Below, piece after piece: positions 1-5,816 of a stretch of 7,289 nt of DNA. Source of the DNA: Euryarchaeota archaeon UBA495 (GTDB lineage: Archaea > Thermoplasmatota > Poseidoniia > Poseidoniales > Poseidoniaceae); assembly GCA_002496845.1 (NCBI GenBank), contig DALQ01000100.1, positions 1 through 7,289 on the forward strand. Reading direction: 5' to 3'. A model generated the notes under the pieces. That model was given only the letters and a program-made list of their open reading frames with translations. It did not search any database and was not told where the DNA came from. Each line of letters begins with the position of its first letter. Position 1 is the stretch's first letter. Both the position numbers and the translations under genes were made by a program.

Positions 1-2208
1 GCCCAGCACGGCCCGGTTCAACGCGGTGATTTCCCAATCCTCGAGGGCCGACGACCAGACGGCAACTTCGTCGATCATGCCCTCAAAATGGGTGCTTCCC
101 GCGCGGTTGACGCCCAAACGATACCGTTCGATGTCGTTGACGGCACCGCTGGGTTGTTGGTGGGTGTCGACCAACACGCCGTCTGCGTAGAGCCGTACTT
201 CTCCTCCGTCGAACACCGTGACCAGATGCGCCCAGCGCTGAGCATCGATCGAACCAAACGCGTGCGTCTGGTTGTTGTGAAAGCGCCACTCGCCGTTGAA
301 CACGGCATGCTGGAAGGAGGCGTTTGCCCCTGCGTTGTTGGACACGGCAAAGGTGCTCGCGTAATTCGGCAGGCTGGTCGAGTTCGCCCACACCCATTGG
401 CTGACGGTGAAGTCGCCCGTCCAATCCTCGACGTCCACGTCGAGGTAATCGTCGGCTCCGTCGAACCACAGGCAACCGCCGTCAACGCACGACCGCCAAT
501 TGCTGCTGTTCATCCCGTAGGCGGTCAGGTCCGCATCGCCGACGGCGTCCGCCGCGGTTGAACCCGCCCCGTCTTCGAAGGACCAGCGATGTTCCAAAGA
601 AGCGGCAGAAGGCATCCAATCGCCCGACACGAGGAAGGCGCTGGGTGGCACGGGAGTTTTGCTCAAGTTGGAGGTGGACCACGCCAGCTTCAGACCGTGT
701 GGACCTCCGCCTTGGTAGAATTCGATGCGCAGGTCGTAGAGACCGGCCTCCAAATCGACCCAACCGGTTCGTTCAACCATCCCGTGCATGCCGTGGTTGG
801 TGACGATGCTGTCTCCGTCAATCCACAGTTCCGTGCCGTCGTCGCTGGTCAGGTGGAAGGTCCAATTGTCCGTCCATGGAACCTCGATCAAACCGGAAAA
901 CCGAGCGCCCCAATCGTGCTTGAAACGGTCGTCAAGGCCAGGGTAGGGTTGGCCCGATGAACCGTAATCGAGGTCCGATTCGACGCGTGCATGGTCGGGT
1001 TCTCGGTCGATGAGCGAGGGCATTGCTCCCGATGGAATGTTGACGCCCGCGTCGTTGTCGAAGAATTCGCCGTGCAGCCCGGCCGTGCCGTTGCCCGCAA
1101 ACTGGCTGCAGTTGGCCACGACTTCCAGCGCCATGCCACCTGAGCCACCCCGATTCACGTCGCTCCATGACCAACCAAAGGATTCCCCAGCTCCGGGCGA
1201 ACTTGCGGTGACCTCCCAGAACTGTCGGCCGCTGGAGGTCGCTGGATCCGCCGTCTCAAATCCTTGGTTGGGCAGGAAATTCTCGCTCCAAGCTCCGTCG
1301 TTGCTGCCCCACGAGGCATACCCCATCACGTTGGAGAGGTTGGTGAGGAAGGTCGACGTCTCGTCAAAGAGCACGTCGATGCCATGCGTTTGGTTGAGTG
1401 TGGTGTTGGCCAGATAGAGGTCGTCGTTCCAGAATTTGTATCCTGTATCGTTGCGGTTGGTGGCCAAGTCCAACACGTGCATGCCACGTTCGCCAAGGCT
1501 CCCGTTGGCCTTCTCGATGAGACCGAGGGCGGTTTCGACGGTGTAGCCGGTCAGCCGGGTGACGAGAAAGAAGCCCTGCTCGTCTCGGTTGAAACGCTCC
1601 ATCGGCCCGCCGGCCAACGGCCCGTAGTTGTGCGTGTCCCACCAATCTTGGCCGATGCTGCCGTTGTACGCCCCGCCCACAAGGGACATTTCCTGATCGA
1701 AACTGGCCTTGTGGTTGCCCCCAGACACCCGGAGTGGAATGCCTTTGGTGGTGACCAGGTAATTCAGCGAAGACGACGTGTTGCGTTCCAACAACATCGC
1801 TCGGAATGGATCCTCGAAATGCGTTTGGAAGGCCTCACGGTTGATGGTCTCGGACGTGGGCACGTCGCTGCCGTTGAAGATGAAGACGCGGTCTTCGCTG
1901 ATGTTTCTCGCCGAGACAAAGGCCCAGCCAATCGTTCGGCTGGCCTCCGAGTTGTTGTTGATCAGCACGCCGACGTCGCTGTAATCCAACACGGTCAGCA
2001 AATCAAATTCGCCCGGGACGGCCACGTCCACCCACGGTGTCTGATTCCAAACGTCCGAGGACGTGCTTGCTTGGAAGCCCGAAAAGAGGGACGTGAGGCT
2101 TGAGGAAGCGGACGATTGCTCCTCATGCCCACCGGTCACGACCGAGGGAGGGCACAACGGCACCAGAAACAAGGTCAACACGGCGAGGACAACCCATCCT
2201 CGCCGCAT
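1..2208 (-). CDS. Large secreted/cell-surface protein: TIGR03790-like domain + PA14 + LamG (3' end missing)
   Basis: Reading from ATG at 2208 to the window edge gives 736 uninterrupted codons and no stop, so the C-terminus lies outside. Residues 1-26 look like a Sec signal peptide (two Arg, then a run VVLAVLTLFLVPL). Residues about 70-305 resemble the family called TIGR03790 (function unknown), chiefly through the segment YLVTTKGIPLRV (150-161) and the preceding alternation of strand and helix. Residues 310-370 begin like a carbohydrate-binding module (LPNQGFE) but are short. Residues about 375-528 match a PA14 domain (GLHGEFF at the start, then DNWTFHLTSDDGTELWIDG and later GLYDLRIEFY). Residues about 538-733 match a LamG/concanavalin-like fold (CLWFDGADDYLDV, FTVSQWVWA, RWAHLVTVFDGG, IDEVAVWSSAL), with a possible C574-C579 disulfide. 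There are 19 N-X-S/T sequons. Known PA14 and LamG domains often bind glycans, so attachment to polysaccharide or a cell surface is an inference. The start is supported by GGAGGG nine bases upstream. Confidence 0.9.
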   Translation of the reverse strand, partial: MRRGWVVLAVLTLFLVPLCPPSVVTGGHEEQSSASSSLTSLFSGFQASTSSDVWNQTPWVDVAVPGEFDLLTVLDYSDVGVLINNNSEASRTIGWAFVSARNISEDRVFIFNGSDVPTSETINREAFQTHFEDPFRAMLLERNTSSSLNYLVTTKGIPLRVSGGNHKASFDQEMSLVGGAYNGSIGQDWWDTHNYGPLAGGPMERFNRDEQGFFLVTRLTGYTVETALGLIEKANGSLGERGMHVLDLATNRNDTGYKFWNDDLYLANTTLNQTHGIDVLFDETSTFLTNLSNVMGYASWGSNDGAWSENFLPNQGFETADPATSSGRQFWEVTASSPGAGESFGWSWSDVNRGGSGGMALEVVANCSQFAGNGTAGLHGEFFDNDAGVNIPSGAMPSLIDREPDHARVESDLDYGSSGQPYPGLDDRFKHDWGARFSGLIEVPWTDNWTFHLTSDDGTELWIDGDSIVTNHGMHGMVERTGWVDLEAGLYDLRIEFYQGGGPHGLKLAWSTSNLSKTPVPPSAFLVSGDWMPSAASLEHRWSFEDGAGSTAADAVGDADLTAYGMNSSNWRSCVDGGCLWFDGADDYLDVDVEDWTGDFTVSQWVWANSTSLPNYASTFAVSNNAGANASFQHAVFNGEWRFHNNQTHAFGSIDAQRWAHLVTVFDGGEVRLYADGVLVDTHQQPSGAVNDIERYRLGVNRAGSTHFEGMIDEVAVWSSALEDWEITALNRAVLG

Positions 2209-2217
2209 GGTCGTTGA

Positions 2218-2223
2218 CCCTCC
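2218..2223 (-). promoter_or_regulatory. Shine-Dalgarno of the secreted-protein gene
   Basis: The minus strand reads GGAGGG here, nine bases before the ATG at 2208, which fixes that start. It lies inside the 51-base gap after the sdhB stop. I see no convincing hairpin plus T-tract in that gap, so the secreted-protein gene could be read through from the sdh genes; a promoter cannot be named either. Confidence 0.7.
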
Positions 2224-2259
2224 GTTAGCGGTTTAGGCGTGTCGGGATGCCGTGCATGC

Positions 2260-3027
2260 TTACATCCGGACCTTTTTGCCGCTGATGACCCGCCAAATGC
2301 GTTGCAACGGGTCGTAGTAGCGGTCGACGACGCGTTCCTTGAGTTGGATGATGGCGTCGTCGGTGATCTGGATGCCTGCAGGGCAGACTTCGGTGCAGCA
2401 GCGGGTGATGTTGCAGTACTCAACGCCGAATTCCTTGCGGATTTCGGGGATGCGGTCTTCCTCGTCCAGTGGGTGCATTTCGTACTGAGCGAGGCGCACC
2501 AAGTTGCGGGGACCGGCGAAGGCGTCGAACTCCTGGTGATCCCTCAAGACGTGGCAGGTGTTCACGCACAGGAAGCACTCGATGCACTCGCGGAAGTGTT
2601 GAACGCGGTGGGCTTCGGTTTGGTTGAACTTCCAATTGGCCTCCTCTGGCCCCTTGATTGGAGCGATGCGCTGGGCCACTTCGTAGTTCCACGAGACGTC
2701 GGTGACGAGGTCCTTGATGTGGGGGAAGGCCTTCATCGGGCGGATTTCGATCGGGACGCCCTTTGGCGTCTCCTTGACCACGTCCGACATCCGAGTCATG
2801 CACATGAGCCGGGGGCGACCATTGATTTCAGCAGAGCATGAGCCACACTTTCCGGCCTTGCAGTTCCAGCGCACGGCCAACTCCGGTTCCTGCTCGTACT
2901 GAATGCGGTGCACGCAATCGAGGACCACCATGCCCTCATCGAGCTCGATTTCGTAGTCTTGCATGTCGGCGCCTTCGCCAATTCCGCGGGTCACGCGGAA
3001 GGCTTGCTTTCGACCTTTCAGGGACAT
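2260..3027 (-). CDS. sdhB: Succinate dehydrogenase iron-sulfur subunit SdhB (Sdh1 type)
   Basis: The electron-transfer subunit of complex II; it carries electrons from the FAD of SdhA to the membrane anchor. The 255 residues are full length for the family. The N-terminal ferredoxin-like domain (about 1-110) has the [2Fe-2S] ligands C56, C61, C64 and C76 in the context WNCKAGKCGSC. The C-terminal domain has CIECFLCVNTC (148-158) and CNITRCCTEVCP (205-216). By analogy with E. coli SdhB, C148, C151, C154 and C215 hold the [4Fe-4S] cluster, and C158, C205 and C211 hold the [3Fe-4S] cluster. All ligands are present. Long stretches such as the AEINGRPRLMCMTRM segment and ERVVDRYYDP closely resemble mycobacterial Sdh1 SdhB as I remember it, more than the classical SdhCDAB type. 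ATG follows the sdhA stop with no spacing, and a near-perfect Shine-Dalgarno precedes it. Whether the complex works as succinate dehydrogenase or fumarate reductase in vivo is not decided by this subunit. Confidence 0.97.
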   Translation of the reverse strand: MSLKGRKQAFRVTRGIGEGADMQDYEIELDEGMVVLDCVHRIQYEQEPELAVRWNCKAGKCGSCSAEINGRPRLMCMTRMSDVVKETPKGVPIEIRPMKAFPHIKDLVTDVSWNYEVAQRIAPIKGPEEANWKFNQTEAHRVQHFRECIECFLCVNTCHVLRDHQEFDAFAGPRNLVRLAQYEMHPLDEEDRIPEIRKEFGVEYCNITRCCTEVCPAGIQITDDAIIQLKERVVDRYYDPLQRIWRVISGKKVRM

Positions 3028-4884
3028 TCACTTGCCACCTCCTTGCTCTTCGGCGCGTTCCTTGATCATCGCCTTGACCTCGTCAAGAGAGACCTGAAGG
3101 TCATGACGAATGGGCTCGATGCGCTCCTGTCGGATCTTGATGTCACCGTCTTCCATCCAGACGATGTTGAGGTGCTGACCCCAGTGACTCTCGTCAGGCA
3201 CCGGGAAGTCATCGCGCGTGTGTCCACCACGGCTTTCCTCACGCGTGAGGGCAGCCAAGGCAGCCACGGTGGAGATGTCGGCCATGTTGATGAGGTCCAA
3301 CGCCTGATGCCATCCAGAGTTGTAGCGGCGATCGGTGCCAGGGAAGCACGCATCGGCACGGGCCCGAAAGGCCTTGAGGTCCTCGAGGGCTTCTTCCAAT
3401 TCCTCCTTGGTGCGGATGATGCCGACCTTGGCTTGCATCATGTCCCGCATCTCGTCGTAAATCAGGCCGGGGTTTTCACCCTCACCGCGCTGGAGCGGTT
3501 CAAGCATCGTGGCGATGGAGGCCTTGACTTGGTCTTCGTCGATGCGTGGAGGTGCAAGGTTGCGGGCCCGCTGAGCGGCGTGTTCACCGGCCCGCTTCCC
3601 GAACACGATCAAGTCGGAAAGGGAGTTGCCGCCGAGACGGTTCGCGCCGTGCAGGCCCGAGGCGATTTCACCGCAGGCGTAGAGACCGGGAACGGTAGAT
3701 TCCTGCGTCAAGGGGTCGACACGGACGCCGCCCATCACGTAGTGCGCCGTGGGTCCGACTTCCATCATTTCCTCGCTGATGTCCACACCGGCGAGTTCCA
3801 TGAACTGGTGGTACATCGAGGGGAGCTTCTTCTGAATCGCTTCCTTTCCACGATGGGAAATGTCGAGGAAGGCTCCGCCGTGCGGAGAACCACGGCCTGC
3901 TTTGACTTCCTCGTTGATGGCCTTCGCGACCACGTCACGGGTCAGCAACTCTGGAGGACGACGCACGGTGGCGATCTTGCCGCTGACGACCTCCTCCACC
4001 CAGGTGTCGGCTTCAGCCTCGGTTTCAGCGTGGTCGCCTCGGAACATCTCGGGCACATACTCGAACATGAAGCGCTCCATCTGGTTGTTGAACAGACGAC
4101 CCCCTTCACCACGAACGCCCTCGGTCACCAAGATGCCACGCACGCTGGGCGGCCAGACCATGCCGGTCGGGTGGAATTGAACGAACTCCATGTCCCGAAG
4201 TTCGGCACCGGCCCACAGCGCAAGCGCGTGACCGTCGCCCGTGTATTCCCAGGAACCTGAGCACACGGTCCAGCATCGAGTGATGCCACCGGTGGCGAGC
4301 ACGATGGATTTGGCCGAGAAGGCCTTGAAGTCGCCCTTGACGCGACCGTAGGCCACGCAACCTGTGACGCGGTCGCCTTCCTTGAGCAGGTGACGAACCG
4401 TGTATTCGGTGAACATGTCAATGCCCTCGTGGATGCCGCGTTCCTGCAGCGTTCGGATAATCTCCAAACCAGTGGAATCGCCAACGTGCGCGAGACGGGG
4501 GAAGGTGTGGCCTCCGAAGTTTCGCTGGTTGATCACGTGCGACGGCGTTCGGTCGAACACCGCACCCCACTGTTCGAGTTCGCGCACGCGGTCGGGCGCC
4601 TCCTTGGCGTGAAGTTCAGCCATCCGCCAGTCGGCGAGGTACTTGCTTCCCTTCATCGTGTCATGGAAGTGGACCTTCCAACCGTCGCGGTCGTCCGCGT
4701 TGGCCAGGGCTGCAGCGCAGCCGCCTTCGGCCATGACTGTGTGCGCCTTGCCAAGCAGCGACTTGGTGATGATCGCGGTCTTTGCACCTTGGCGCGCGGA
4801 CTCGATGGCGGCGCGCAAACCGGCGCCGCCGGCGCCGATGACGATGACGTCGTACTCGTGCTCGTCGTAGCCGGAACCTGCCAT
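3028..4884 (-). CDS. sdhA: Succinate dehydrogenase flavoprotein subunit SdhA (Sdh1 type)
   Basis: The catalytic subunit: it oxidises succinate to fumarate with covalently bound FAD on the cytoplasmic face of complex II. The 618 residues are a normal length. Visible parts in order: Rossmann FAD-binding motif GAGGAG (17-22); KAHTVMAEGG with H48, the expected site of covalent FAD attachment; the family segment SHVINQRNFGGHTFPRLAHVGD (broken here: residues 115-122 and 123-136); FVQFHPTGM with H238; TEGVRGEGG with R258, the expected proton-shuttling arginine; PTAHYVMGG with H380; and GANRLGGNSL with R416, a substrate-binding arginine. The C-terminal helical region follows (about 450-618), including ESRGGHTRDDFP. 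Sequence style matches mycobacterial Sdh1 SdhA rather than E. coli SdhA. A Cys pair (C204, C208) sits just after the ATGG motif. The start ATG is one base after the sdhC stop and is preceded by GGGAGGGG at good spacing. Confidence 0.97.
   Translation of the reverse strand: MAGSGYDEHEYDVIVIGAGGAGLRAAIESARQGAKTAIITKSLLGKAHTVMAEGGCAAALANADDRDGWKVHFHDTMKGSKYLADWRMAELHAKEAPDRVRELEQWGAVFDRTPSHVINQRNFGGHTFPRLAHVGDSTGLEIIRTLQERGIHEGIDMFTEYTVRHLLKEGDRVTGCVAYGRVKGDFKAFSAKSIVLATGGITRCWTVCSGSWEYTGDGHALALWAGAELRDMEFVQFHPTGMVWPPSVRGILVTEGVRGEGGRLFNNQMERFMFEYVPEMFRGDHAETEAEADTWVEEVVSGKIATVRRPPELLTRDVVAKAINEEVKAGRGSPHGGAFLDISHRGKEAIQKKLPSMYHQFMELAGVDISEEMMEVGPTAHYVMGGVRVDPLTQESTVPGLYACGEIASGLHGANRLGGNSLSDLIVFGKRAGEHAAQRARNLAPPRIDEDQVKASIATMLEPLQRGEGENPGLIYDEMRDMMQAKVGIIRTKEELEEALEDLKAFRARADACFPGTDRRYNSGWHQALDLINMADISTVAALAALTREESRGGHTRDDFPVPDESHWGQHLNIVWMEDGDIKIRQERIEPIRHDLQVSLDEVKAMIKERAEEQGGGK
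3035..3044 (-). promoter_or_regulatory. Strong Shine-Dalgarno of sdhB
   Basis: The minus strand reads AAGGAGGTGG, essentially the full anti-16S complement, inside the last codons of sdhA and nine bases (counted from GGAGGT) before the sdhB ATG. With the abutting TGA-ATG it suggests translational coupling and efficient re-initiation on a shared mRNA. Confidence 0.8.
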
Positions 4885-4885
4885 C

Positions 4886-5755
4886 TCAGACCCCTCCCAG
4901 GAGCACGATGCTGGCTTCGGGAATCGTCCCGTTGGCGACGGACATCACGAAGAGGTCGCCAATGAACACGAAACCAAGGCTGGTCCAGAACCAGAAGCCG
5001 TGGCTGCGGTTGATCCACGGCTTGGTCACGAAACTGTGCAGGCGACCGCGGATGCCGGCCACGCCGCCGTCCCAACGGTCGAGCATGCCACCCACGAGGT
5101 GGCGGAAGGCGTGGCAGGAAGTGACGTACATCGTCAGCAGGAAGGATTCCGTGGCGAGCACGATGGTGCCAATGTCGAGGATGAAGGTCTCAGTGATCCG
5201 CATCGAATGAACCACGTCCCACCACTTGAACAGCAGGATGGCAAGGGCCGCGTACAGAAAGTAGCGGTGCAGGTTGTTGAAGATGAACAGGCGCCTTTCT
5301 CCCGCATAGCCAATTTTCTTGTTGATGTCGGGCTCGTCGACCCAGCAGGCCACGGGGCTTGCGAAGAAGGAGCGGTAGTAGACGCGGCGCATGTAGTAGC
5401 AGGTGCCACGGAAGCCAAAGGGCAACCACAAGATCAGAATGGCCGAGTTCAGCCATCCAGGGTAGCCGGTCAAGCCTGAGTAGTACAACACGTCGGGTGA
5501 AAAGATGGGCGACACCACGCGGTGGTCGCCGTAGTGGATGTCACCGTCCATGACCAACAAGCGCCACGCGGTGTAGACCATGAGCAGCGTAAGGGCGAAA
5601 GCCATCGCAAGAGGCGAAGCCCACCAAGCATCTTTGCGGCTGGTCCCACCGAGGCCGTTGATGACAGGGAGACGAATGCCCTCTCCGATGTTAACACCTC
5701 CCGCAGGCGGGATAGTGTTCGGTGGGCAGGTGGGTCTTTGAGGGCTGCGCCTCAA
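4886..5755 (-). CDS. sdhC: Succinate dehydrogenase membrane anchor SdhC (five-helix Sdh1 type); start uncertain
   Basis: The membrane subunit that docks SdhA-SdhB and passes electrons to quinone. Numbered from the TTG at 5755 (289 residues), hydrophobic helices fall near 47-68, 100-119, 160-178, 190-213 and 253-275. Conserved-looking features are NGLGGTSRKDAWW (33-45), FRGTCYYMRRVYYRSFFASP (115-134), NLHRYFLY (161-168) and TSCHAFRHL (212-220). These fit the single-anchor SdhC found with Sdh1-type SdhA/SdhB. C119, C137, H163, C214, H215 and H219 are candidate metal ligands; mycobacterial Sdh1 is reported to hold a membrane Rieske-type cluster in this subunit. No sdhD is present. The start is unresolved: the longest frame begins with TTG at 5755, which has no Shine-Dalgarno and sits in a hairpin; the best Shine-Dalgarno (5702-5696) points to an in-frame ATC at 5689. 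The next in-frame ATG, 5605, would cut into helix 1. Coordinates give the longest frame; the true protein may lack the first 22 residues. Confidence 0.88.
   Translation of the reverse strand: MRRSPQRPTCPPNTIPPAGGVNIGEGIRLPVINGLGGTSRKDAWWASPLAMAFALTLLMVYTAWRLLVMDGDIHYGDHRVVSPIFSPDVLYYSGLTGYPGWLNSAILILWLPFGFRGTCYYMRRVYYRSFFASPVACWVDEPDINKKIGYAGERRLFIFNNLHRYFLYAALAILLFKWWDVVHSMRITETFILDIGTIVLATESFLLTMYVTSCHAFRHLVGGMLDRWDGGVAGIRGRLHSFVTKPWINRSHGFWFWTSLGFVFIGDLFVMSVANGTIPEASIVLLGGV
4891..4898 (-). promoter_or_regulatory. Shine-Dalgarno of sdhA
   Basis: The minus strand reads GGGAGGGG followed by TCTGAG and the sdhA ATG. The site lies within the final codons of sdhC, whose TGA stop is separated from the ATG by a single G, so sdhC and sdhA are probably translationally coupled. 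Confidence 0.75.
5696..5702 (-). promoter_or_regulatory. Probable Shine-Dalgarno of sdhC, inside the longest reading frame
   Basis: The minus strand reads GGGAGGT, then six bases (GTTAAC), then ATC at 5689 in frame with sdhC. The other internal genes in the window use the same kind of motif 6-9 bases before their starts, so this is the best ribosome-binding candidate for sdhC even though no ATG, GTG or TTG follows it in frame at that distance. It could instead be chance inside coding sequence if TTG at 5755 is used. Confidence 0.45.
5738..5755 (-). other. Small inverted repeat (6-bp stem, 6-base loop) over the TTG candidate start
   Basis: On the minus strand TTGAGG and CCTCAA pair perfectly around the loop CGCAGC. 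There is no T-tract after it, so it does not look like an intrinsic terminator. It would fold the TTG candidate start of sdhC into a stem, an argument that sdhC starts further downstream. A stem of this size can occur by chance. Confidence 0.3.
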
Positions 5756-5765
5756 CCGTCGCCGT

Positions 5766-5791
5766 CAAAACGGCCGAAGTGCAAGGTTTTG
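5766..5791 (-). other. Gap between aldehyde dehydrogenase and sdhC, with weak inverted repeat CAAAAC/GTTTTG
   Basis: Two six-base arms separated by 14 bases lie 26 bases after the aldehyde dehydrogenase stop. The loop is long and the T-run has only four bases, so this is at best a poor terminator. No promoter that I would name is visible in the gap (5756-5816), so co-transcription of the aldehyde dehydrogenase with sdhCAB remains open. Confidence 0.2.
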
Positions 5792-5816
5792 AGGAGGATT
5801 TCTCGCTCCAACCGGC

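Noticed and set aside
1264..2103. 279-codon plus-strand frame opposite the secreted-protein gene
   Set aside because: The minus-strand frame here contains a signal peptide, recognisable domains and sequons; the plus-strand product has no family resemblance or supported start.
2146..2160. Possible lipoprotein cysteine (C19) in the secreted protein
   Set aside because: The residues before it, V-P-L, do not match a lipobox (small residue needed directly before Cys); it sits in or next to the hydrophobic signal core, and an ordinary signal peptide fits better.
2209..2259. Terminator or promoter between sdhB and the secreted-protein gene
   Set aside because: Apart from the Shine-Dalgarno only a short GCATGC palindrome and a CCTAAACC run are visible; neither is enough to call a terminator or an archaeal TATA box.
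2908..4260. 450-codon open frame on the plus strand opposite sdhA
   Set aside because: It is fully antisense to a gene with every catalytic motif intact; long antisense frames are expected in GC-rich codon-biased DNA, and its translation shows no recognisable domain.
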